DNA of 12,004 nucleotides, taken from contig RYVZ01000040.1 in NCBI GenBank assembly GCA_003979345.1, forward strand, positions 1-12,004, read 5' to 3'. Below are positions 6,853-12,004 of this stretch, in pieces. The position numbers were made by a program, and so were the translations under genes. This DNA is from Lachnospiraceae bacterium (GTDB lineage: Bacteria > Bacillota > Clostridia > Lachnospirales > Lachnospiraceae). The notes below the pieces were generated by a model. That model did not search any database, was not told the DNA's origin, and was given only the letters and a program-made list of their open reading frames with translations. Positions within the stretch are counted from its first letter, which is position 1. Each line of letters begins with the position of its first letter.

Positions 6853-7667
6853 TGGGTAAAAATGGATATGATTTCTATCTGAATAAGTGTCAGCTGCCGG
6901 TTGCACCCGAAAAATTGCAGGTAAAGATTAACAACGCGAATAAAACAGTCACCCTGATCAATGACGGGGAAGTCAACATCCTGAAAATAGCAGCGCTTAC
7001 GGATATCGAGTTTGAGTGCAGGATTCCGCAGACGAGATATCCGTTTGCGGTTTATCCGTCAGGCTTCCGGGAAGCGGCTTATTATTTGGATTATTTTGAG
7101 CAGCTAAAGACGGGCAGGAAGCCGTTTCAGTTCATTGTTTCAAGGACCTTACCGACGGGTCGGGTCCTTTTTTCAACAAACATGAAAGTATCAATGGAAA
7201 ACTATGGTGTTACAGAGCAGGCAAAAGACGGATTTGATCTGATGGTGAAGATCAAGCTGAAACAATACCGGGATTACGGAACCAAGATGGTCAGTATCAA
7301 AAGTGCGGAGACGGCGGACGGGACTGCTTCGGCGTCGGTAACGGAGACGCGTGCGGCGGAGTCAGGTCCGGCGCCGGAAACGCCGCAGACGTATATTGTC
7401 GTAAAAGGGGACTGCCTTTATACCATTGCGCGGAAGTTTTACGGGGATGGGGCAAAATACATTGCGATTTATGAAGCGAACAAAGATGTGATCGGCGGGA
7501 ACCCAAACAGAATTTATCCGGGGCAGGAGCTGATCATTCCGTCTGCGGAAACGGCGGTATTGGTAACCGCTTCAGCAAGGACGAGGAGCGGGAAGACAAC
7601 GGAAAACGCGAAAGGCTTTTCGGGCGGTGCGGCAGGATCAAGGATTTCCCAGATCAGCATGCGGTAG
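6852..7667 (+). CDS. xkdP: LysM-domain baseplate protein (XkdP-like)
   Basis: This 271-residue protein has an N-terminal phage domain (about residues 1-145: LPVAPEKLQVKINNANKTVTLI, ILKIAALTDIEFECRIPQTRYPF, AAYYLDYFEQLKTGRKPFQFIVSR). A Ser/Thr/Ala/Pro linker covers about 150-178, and a single LysM domain about 180-230 (TYIVVKGDCLYTIARKFYGD through NRIYPGQELIIPS). In related contractile tails the LysM protein sits around the hub just below the tape measure. LysM normally binds N-acetylglucosamine polymers, but here it may serve in assembly. About 41 residues follow the LysM domain, a Ser/Thr/Gly/Lys-rich tail that is unusual for the family as I recall it. The gene starts at TAATG with GGAGGGAG near 6834-6841. 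Its coding sequence contains a terminator-like hairpin at 7142-7173. Confidence 0.9.
   Translation: MGKNGYDFYLNKCQLPVAPEKLQVKINNANKTVTLINDGEVNILKIAALTDIEFECRIPQTRYPFAVYPSGFREAAYYLDYFEQLKTGRKPFQFIVSRTLPTGRVLFSTNMKVSMENYGVTEQAKDGFDLMVKIKLKQYRDYGTKMVSIKSAETADGTASASVTETRAAESGPAPETPQTYIVVKGDCLYTIARKFYGDGAKYIAIYEANKDVIGGNPNRIYPGQELIIPSAETAVLVTASARTRSGKTTENAKGFSGGAAGSRISQISMR
7142..7173 (+). terminator. Intragenic terminator-like hairpin followed by a T-run
   Basis: AAGGACC at 7142-7148 pairs with GGTCCTT at 7163-7169. Alternatively AAGGAC/GTCCTT is stacked on an inner CCGA/TCGG stem (7152-7155 with 7160-7163) and a CGGG loop. Six T residues occupy 7168-7173, two of them in the stem. The shape matches an intrinsic terminator, but it lies inside the LysM gene in a normally coding stretch (SRTLPTGRVLF), so it may be accidental or only attenuate transcription. 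Confidence 0.35.
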
Positions 7668-7682
7668 TGAAGAGGAAAGATA

Positions 7683-8663
7683 ATGAATGTAGAGCTTTTA
7701 ATTTCGGACCATGTTGGAACAAAAGCATACCTGCCAGTGGTGGAAGAAGGCATTGAGTGGAGTACGGAAAGAAGAAGCGCGCCGGGAAAGCTGACATTTA
7801 AGGTGGTGAACGACCCTGTTCTTAATATTGGGGAAGGGATGGCAGTCCGTCTGAAAGTAGACGGAGAACCGGTTTTCTTCGGTTTTGTTTTTACAATGAA
7901 GCGGGATAAAGGTCAGGTGATCGAAGTAACGGCTTACGACCAGCTCCGGTACCTGAATAATAAGGATACCTATGTATACGAAAACCTGACTGCTTCGCAA
8001 TTTGTTCATATGCTTGCGGCGGATTTTTCCCTGAACGTTGGAGAACTGGAGGAAACAGGTTATGTGATCGCTTCGAGAGTGGAAGATAACACATCCTTGT
8101 TTGATATGATAGAAAACGCACTTGACCTGACGCTGCAAAATACAAAGGAAATGTATGTCCTGTATGATGACTTCGGGAAACTGACGTTAAAGAATATTGC
8201 TTCCATGCGTGTGGGAGAACAGGGCAGATACTTGATGGTTGATGAGGAAACCGGAGAAAACTTCGAGTATTCGTCCAGTATTGACGGGGACACTTACAAC
8301 AAGGTGAAACTGATCTATGAAAACGAGGATACGGGAAAGCGTGAGGTCTATATTGCGCAAGATTCGGAGCATATGAACCGGTGGGGCATCCTGCAGCATT
8401 TTGATACGCTGCAAAGCGGTGAGAACGGACAGGCAAAGGCGGATGCGCTCTTAAGACTGTATAATACCAAAACGAAAAATCTAAGGATCACGAACGCGTT
8501 TGGGGATGTGCGGGTCAGGGCCGGAAGCCTGTTGATCGTTAATCTCGATTTGGGTGATATGTGTGTGAAGAATTTTATGCTGGTCGAGAAAGTGAAACAT
8601 ACGTTCAAATTGAACGAACATGTGATGGATCTTACTTTAAGGGGAGGTGAATTTATTGCCTGA
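7683..8663 (+). CDS. xkdQ: Baseplate hub protein (XkdQ-like, gpD/late-control D fold)
   Basis: This 326-residue protein is the probable baseplate hub, the trimer on which the tail tube is built and from which the spike projects. Typical features are an N-terminal beta domain (SDHVGTKAYLPVVEEGIEWS, APGKLTFKVVND, EGMAVRLKVDGEPVFFGFVFT), then VIEVTAYDQLRYLNNKDTYVYENLTASQFVHMLA, a middle part with SLFDMIENALDLTL and GKLTLKNI, and a C-terminal RAGSLLIVNLDLGD domain ending HVMDLTLRGGEF. This is the XkdQ/YqbQ pattern. No catalytic motif such as NlpC/P60 or lysozyme is apparent, so wall digestion is not obviously built into this protein. AGAGGAAAG at 7671-7679 precedes the ATG. The stop lies inside the next gene's start region (8-base overlap). 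Confidence 0.9.
   Translation: MNVELLISDHVGTKAYLPVVEEGIEWSTERRSAPGKLTFKVVNDPVLNIGEGMAVRLKVDGEPVFFGFVFTMKRDKGQVIEVTAYDQLRYLNNKDTYVYENLTASQFVHMLAADFSLNVGELEETGYVIASRVEDNTSLFDMIENALDLTLQNTKEMYVLYDDFGKLTLKNIASMRVGEQGRYLMVDEETGENFEYSSSIDGDTYNKVKLIYENEDTGKREVYIAQDSEHMNRWGILQHFDTLQSGENGQAKADALLRLYNTKTKNLRITNAFGDVRVRAGSLLIVNLDLGDMCVKNFMLVEKVKHTFKLNEHVMDLTLRGGEFIA
8641..8650 (+). promoter_or_regulatory. Ribosome binding site selecting the TTG start at 8656
   Basis: GGGGAGGTGA is a strong site. The in-frame GTG at 8647 lies inside it, so the usable start is TTG at 8656, 8 bases after GGAGG. The site is embedded in the coding end of the hub gene. Confidence 0.7.
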
Positions 8664-9051
8664 TGTAATAGCGCTGATGAAAGCGATAAAGCGGACTGCG
8701 GTGGAGGCGGTGGAAGCGGAGAAACCTGTTAAAATCTGTTTCGGAAAGGTAACGGGTGTTTCTCCGCTGCAAATCTGTGTGGAGCAGAAAATGACATTAG
8801 GAAAGCATCAGCTTGTCCTTACGCGGAATGTGACGGATTATAAGGTTCTTGTCAGCGGAGGGAATGTGCAGGACTACTGCTATGAGGGAGAATTGTCAGA
8901 GACGCATACGCTGCCTCTTAGTCCGTCACATACGCATGCGATCGGTAATGTAGAAGTCACCGTATACAATGGGTTGGCTGTTGGTGATGAGGTCGTTTTA
9001 CTGCGGCAGCAGGGCGGGCAAAAATACATTGTGGCGGATCGGGTCGTATGA
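8656..9051 (+). CDS. xkdR: DUF2577 family baseplate/spike protein (XkdR-like)
   Basis: This 131-residue protein lies between the hub and the sheath initiator. It is likely the small OB-fold spike or hub-plug protein, the position held by gpV in P2-like phages. An N-terminal helix (LMKAIKRTAVEAVEAEKP) leads into beta segments FGKVTGVSPLQICVEQKMTLGKHQLVLTR. Then comes LPLSPSHTHAIG (HTH at residues 92-94) and the conserved family ending GLAVGDEVVLLRQQGGQKYIVADRV. That last block is the clearest DUF2577 signature. It starts at TTG, judged from ribosome binding site spacing, overlaps the hub gene by 8 bases and the next gene by 4 (ATGA). The family is confident; the spike role is inferred from synteny. 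Confidence 0.85.
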   Translation: MPDVIALMKAIKRTAVEAVEAEKPVKICFGKVTGVSPLQICVEQKMTLGKHQLVLTRNVTDYKVLVSGGNVQDYCYEGELSETHTLPLSPSHTHAIGNVEVTVYNGLAVGDEVVLLRQQGGQKYIVADRVV

Positions 9052-9449
9052 TACCTGAGAGTAACTTACCTTTGCAGGATTTTGAGATAGGGGAGCAGCC
9101 AACCCGTACTTATCAGATGAATCCGGCGAATGAGACGATCAGGGGACACATAGACGGCAGGCAGGCAATGGAGCAGGTCATTTACAAGATATTATCCACG
9201 GAGCGCTACCAGTACATCATGTACTCATGGAATTACGGGATTGAACTGCGTGATCTGTATGGTGAGCCGTTGTCATATGTATGTCCGGAACTGGAACGAA
9301 GGATCACGGAGGCGCTGACTTGGGATGACAGGATACAGAGCGTAGATGGTTTCGAGTTTGACACATCGGTCAGGAGGGCGGTGCATGTGAAGTTTACTGC
9401 GCATACGGTGTATGGGGATGTGACAATGGGAAAGGTGGTGGATATCTGA
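9048..9449 (+). CDS. xkdS: DUF2634 sheath initiator / gp25-like baseplate protein (XkdS-like)
   Basis: This 133-residue protein corresponds to T4 gp25/P2 gpW-type proteins, which join the inner baseplate to the first sheath ring. Visible family features are PTRTYQMNPANETIRGHIDGRQAMEQVIYKILSTERY (about residues 18-54), YSWNYGIELRDLYGEP (59-74) and the segment ELERRITEALTWDDRIQSVDGFEF with the conserved acidic DDR-I pattern. It starts at ATGA overlapping the previous stop with only a weak upstream Shine-Dalgarno, so it probably depends on translational coupling. Its stop overlaps the next start as TGATG. Order after DUF2577 and before baseplate J is standard. Confidence 0.9.
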   Translation: MIPESNLPLQDFEIGEQPTRTYQMNPANETIRGHIDGRQAMEQVIYKILSTERYQYIMYSWNYGIELRDLYGEPLSYVCPELERRITEALTWDDRIQSVDGFEFDTSVRRAVHVKFTAHTVYGDVTMGKVVDI

Positions 9450-10648
9450 TGTATGAAGGAATAACCTATGACGTTATCCTTGAACGGATGCTGAATCGGG
9501 TACCGGATAAATTCGACAAGCGGGAAGGTTCTGTCATCTTTGATGCACATTCTCCAACAGCCGTCGAGCTTCAAGTATTATATCTCGAATTAGACGGGAT
9601 TTTACAGGAAGCATACGGGGATACTGCATCAAGAGAGTTTCTGATCAGGAGATGCCGGGAAAGGGGAATTACGCCATATCCGGCAACAAAAGCTGTGCTG
9701 AAAGGAAGGTTCACACCGGCCAGCGCGGAGGTGACCGGGAAGCGGTTTAATATCGGCGCGGTAAACTATACCGTAATTGAAAAGATTACAGACGGTGAAT
9801 ATCAGGTGCAATGTGAATCACCGGGGACGGTTGGCAACCAGCAATTAGGAGTGATTGTTCCAATCGAGTACATAGCCGGACTGGAAACCGCGGAGCTTAC
9901 GGAGGTTTTGATACCGGGTGAGGATGAAGAAGAGACCGAAGACCTTCGGAAGCGCTATTTTGGGTCGTTTGACGAAAAAGCATTCGGCGGCAATGTACGG
10001 GATTATATGGAGAAAACGAATGCAATTCCGGGTGTTGGCGGTGTGAAAGTTACAAGAGTCTGGAACAGTGATCTTCGCCCCGCAGATATGGTACCTTCTG
10101 CAAAAGTAATGGCTTGGTATGAGGGAATGATCGGAATGCTGGACGAAGAAGTCGCGCTTTGGCTTTCCACAATTTATACGGCTGCGTCAGAGAAAAAACT
10201 GACGACCGGCGGGACGGTGCTTTTGACGATCTTAAACTCGGATTTCGAGCAAGCTTCTGATGCGCTGCTCCAATCGGTCAAACAGACAATCGATCCGGAT
10301 GAACACACAGGGGAGGGGTACGGGTTTGCCCCGATCGGGCACGTAGTAACTGTAGAAAGTGTGAAATCCCGCAGTGTGACCGTGAGAACCAATATCGTTT
10401 TTGATGAAGGGTATAGCTGGGCGAACTTAAAGGATTCGATAGAAAATGCTGTTTCTGAGTATCTGCTCGAATTGCGCAAAGCATGGGCGGAATCCACGCG
10501 GCTTGTGGTTCGTATCAGTCAGATAGAGAACCGGATCCTGAATATGGATGGAATCATCGATGTTGGAGATACGGAAATAAACGGTAAGTCTGAAAATGTG
10601 ATCTTGGACAGGGATGAGATACCGGTGCCGGGGGGTGTGATCACATGA
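9449..10648 (+). CDS. xkdT: Baseplate J family wedge protein (XkdT-like)
   Basis: This 399-residue protein is the larger wedge subunit (gpJ/T4 gp6 type) that forms the triangular units around the hub and signals contraction. The N-terminal helical part (MLNRVPDKFDKREGSVIFDA, then LEADGILQEAYGDTASREFL-like sequence with IRRCRERGITPYPAT) is typical. The middle has KGRFTPASAEVTGKRFNIGAVNYTV and ESPGTVGNQQLG. The acidic loop GEDEEETEDLRKRYFGSFDEKAFGGNVRDY (about 153-183) and IPGVGGVKVTRVW are strong baseplate J marks, as is GEGYGFAPIGHVVTV (about 289-303). The protein ends with RISQIENRILNMDGIIDVGDTEINGKSENVIL. The ATG lies about 8 bases after AAAGGTGG, and the length is standard. Confidence 0.94.
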   Translation: MYEGITYDVILERMLNRVPDKFDKREGSVIFDAHSPTAVELQVLYLELDGILQEAYGDTASREFLIRRCRERGITPYPATKAVLKGRFTPASAEVTGKRFNIGAVNYTVIEKITDGEYQVQCESPGTVGNQQLGVIVPIEYIAGLETAELTEVLIPGEDEEETEDLRKRYFGSFDEKAFGGNVRDYMEKTNAIPGVGGVKVTRVWNSDLRPADMVPSAKVMAWYEGMIGMLDEEVALWLSTIYTAASEKKLTTGGTVLLTILNSDFEQASDALLQSVKQTIDPDEHTGEGYGFAPIGHVVTVESVKSRSVTVRTNIVFDEGYSWANLKDSIENAVSEYLLELRKAWAESTRLVVRISQIENRILNMDGIIDVGDTEINGKSENVILDRDEIPVPGGVIT

Positions 10649-11286
10649 TCAGGGAAGTTGATCTTGTTTCATATCTACCGCAGTTTTTGCAGGAATATAA
10701 AGAACTGAACGAGGCTTTGAAAGCGGAAGACCCTGAGTTTGTACTGGTATGGAGAGCAGCAGAAAGGGCCTTGCATAACGAGTTCATTGAGTCAGCTGAT
10801 GAGTATGGGATTGCAAGATTAGAAAGAATCATGAAGATCCTGCCATCAATAGAGGACACCATTGAAAGCCGCCGCGCTAAAATCATGAGCAGATGGTTCG
10901 ATATGGTTCCGTATACGTTGAAGATGCTGATCAAAAAGCTGACTGTATTGTGCGGAGAAACAGATTTTACCATAACGAAAGAATATGATAATTACCGTAT
11001 CGAGATCATGACACACTTAGGGATGTTCGGGCAGATAGAGGAACTGGAACGAATCATGGACGACATGGTGCCATGCAACATGGTAGTGGTCTTGGAGAAT
11101 CAGATTATTTGCAGATCAACCGGAACTGCTCATGTTGCAGGAAATGTGTGCTGTGTAGAGCAGAGTATGGTTTCAAATGATTTTAGCGGACAGTTTCGTG
11201 TGAATGGCTTCAGCTCGGTTGGATCAGGCACGGTTATATCTGAAATCTTTGAAATGAAACAAACGGATAAAGGAGGCAAGGCATAG
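10645..11286 (+). CDS. xkdU: DUF2313 wedge protein (YmfQ/XkdU-like)
   Basis: This 213-residue protein is the second wedge subunit (P2 gpI analogue), which pairs with the baseplate J protein and anchors the tail fibre. Family features are VDLVSYLPQFLQEYKELNEALKAEDPEF at the start, FIESADEYGIARLERIMKILPS (about residues 49-70), the conserved SRRAKIMSRWFDMVPYTLKMLIKKL (77-101) and YRIEIMTHLGMFGQIEELERIMDDMVPCNMVVVLEN (113-148). The last 65 residues are Cys/Ser/Gly-rich and more variable, including a CC pair near 158-159. It starts at ATGA over the previous stop after GGGGGTGTGA. Its end contains AAAGGAGG for the fibre gene. Placement between baseplate J and fibre is diagnostic. Confidence 0.92.
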   Translation: MIREVDLVSYLPQFLQEYKELNEALKAEDPEFVLVWRAAERALHNEFIESADEYGIARLERIMKILPSIEDTIESRRAKIMSRWFDMVPYTLKMLIKKLTVLCGETDFTITKEYDNYRIEIMTHLGMFGQIEELERIMDDMVPCNMVVVLENQIICRSTGTAHVAGNVCCVEQSMVSNDFSGQFRVNGFSSVGSGTVISEIFEMKQTDKGGKA

Positions 11287-12004
11287 TGGCAGAATTTTCG
11301 AAGTTGGTTATTACAGACACAGGGCAGGCGCTGCTTGCAAAGATGATTGCAGGGAGCAGCAATATCAGATTTACGAAGGTATCGACGTCAAGCGCAACGT
11401 ATGATGAGATGCAGCTTCAGGGACTGGATACTCTTTCAGATGTGAAGCAGACAAGTGTGATTTCAGGGGTATCCCGAACAAACGAGACCGCGATCGAAGT
11501 CGAAGCGGCGTTTACGAATGCTGATCTGATGGAAGGGTATCATATGCGGGCATTGGGGTTATATGCAGTTGATCCTGATGAGGGGGAAATTCTTTATGCG
11601 GTTGCCAAAGAACTTTCAGGCTGTTGTTATATGCCGGCATATAACGGAGTAACGTTATCAGGTATCATTCTCACCTTAGTTACGACAGTGGGTAACGCGG
11701 AAAGCGTGTCATTAGAGGTCACTCCGGCGGGAATTGCCACATATAAGGATATACAGGCGGTACAGACGGAAATCCAATCAGTCAGGGCGCAGTTAGGAAA
11801 TCATACCGTAAAATCAGATGTACCTGCCGGGGCTGTTTTTTCGGACATGGTTGGAGCGACAGCGGAAACGGCGGGAGCGGCAGGGTATGTGCCTGCACCG
11901 GGAGCAGGAAAACAGACGAAGTATTTGCGCGGAGACGGGACATGGCAGACACCGCCGAATACAACATATGCGGACATGACCGGAGCGACAGCATCGGCAG
12001 CAGG
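11286..12004 (+). CDS. Tail fibre protein with DUF3751-like N-terminus (partial)
   Basis: The frame opens with GTG at 11286, overlapping the previous TAG by one base. AAAGGAGG at 11269-11276 is 9 bases upstream, and the frame stays open to the window edge (239 codons seen). Residues 1-160 form the baseplate-attachment domain of P2 gpH-like fibres: MAEFSKLVITDTGQALLAKM, NIRFTKVSTSSATYDEMQ, NADLMEGYHMRALGLYAVDP, EILYAVAKELSGCCYMPAYN and NAESVSLEVTPAGIATYKDI. A short coiled segment follows (IQAVQTEIQSVRAQL). From residue 187 a 43-residue Gly/Ala-rich repeat begins, containing YLRGDGTWQTPPNTTY, a motif common in fibres of gut Clostridia phages. The receptor-binding end lies outside the window. 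The protein decides host range. Confidence 0.88.
   Translation, partial: MAEFSKLVITDTGQALLAKMIAGSSNIRFTKVSTSSATYDEMQLQGLDTLSDVKQTSVISGVSRTNETAIEVEAAFTNADLMEGYHMRALGLYAVDPDEGEILYAVAKELSGCCYMPAYNGVTLSGIILTLVTTVGNAESVSLEVTPAGIATYKDIQAVQTEIQSVRAQLGNHTVKSDVPAGAVFSDMVGATAETAGAAGYVPAPGAGKQTKYLRGDGTWQTPPNTTYADMTGATASAA
11844..12004 (+). repeat. 129-bp in-frame tandem repeat in the tail fibre gene
   Basis: One full unit runs from 11844 to 11972 (DMVGATAETAGAAGYVPAPG and onward through LRGDGTWQTPPNTTYA). A second copy starts at 11973 (DMTGATASAA) and is cut by the window edge after 32 bases. Starts are exactly 129 bases, or 43 residues, apart. The copies share GGACATG and GGAGCGACAGC but are not identical. 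Confidence 0.7.

Noticed and set aside
6196..6906. 236-codon open frame on the minus strand opposite the tape measure gene
   Set aside because: It lies almost wholly antisense to a strongly supported gene, has no convincing ribosome binding site, and its translation is His/Arg/Ile/Cys-rich in the way expected from mirrored codon bias.
7891..8436. 181-codon minus-strand frame opposite the hub gene
   Set aside because: Antisense shadow of XkdQ-like coding sequence with no recognisable domain.
678..8720. Repeated GCGGTGGAAGCGG near 680 and 8709 as a possible long-range repeat
   Set aside because: Both copies encode an Ala-Val-Glu-Ala helix with the same codon preferences; a 13-base match is explained by composition.
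11925..11936. RGD in the fibre repeat as an integrin-binding motif
   Set aside because: The RGD is part of the common phage fibre motif LRGDGTW and implies no cell-adhesion role.
1..12004. Search for defence, toxin-antitoxin, CRISPR, tRNA or mobile-element cargo
   Set aside because: Every stretch is filled by structural genes with gaps of at most about 25 bases; no repeat array, tRNA-like fold or non-structural gene was seen.

Overview
The window is a continuous run of phage structural genes, all on the plus strand, with no intergenic gap longer than about 25 bases. It runs from the end of the major capsid gene, through the head-tail connectors and a complete contractile tail, to the start of the tail fibre. 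Gene order and protein families match the PBSX/skin-type (xkd/yqb) tail module of Firmicutes and, in the tail part, the contractile particles of clostridia. Balanced base composition, strong AGGAGG-type ribosome binding sites and the style of the proteins suggest a prophage or temperate myovirus-like phage of a gut Clostridia host, most likely Lachnospiraceae. The host assignment is inference; no host gene, integrase or attachment site is in view.

Layout. 1-228: C-terminus of the major capsid protein. 248-2029: four connector or completion proteins (head-tail connector, head closure, HK97 gp10-like, tail terminator). 2033-2242: a small basic protein of unknown role. 2244-4054: tail sheath and tail tube. 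4080-4696: tail assembly chaperone, made in two forms through a -1 ribosomal frameshift on A_AAA_AAC at 4502-4508. 4702-6852: tape measure. 6852-11286: baseplate genes in the order XkdP-like LysM protein, XkdQ-like hub, XkdR-like DUF2577 protein, XkdS-like DUF2634 sheath initiator, baseplate J wedge and DUF2313 wedge. 11286 to the window end: N-terminal part of a tail fibre with a 43-residue repeat.

How they work together. The connectors close the filled capsid. The tape measure, wrapped by the two chaperone forms, sets the length of the tube built on the hub. The sheath assembles around the tube from the DUF2634/baseplate J/DUF2313 baseplate. The fibre binds the cell surface and triggers contraction. 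Because capsid and connector genes precede the tail, this looks like a phage rather than a headless tailocin.

The least ordinary signals are the well-formed frameshift site with flanking candidate stimulators, the placement of the frameshift product's stop inside the tape-measure ribosome binding site, a terminator-like hairpin inside the LysM gene, and the fibre repeat. I see no RNA gene, CRISPR array, insertion sequence, defence system or otherwise unexplained long stretch.
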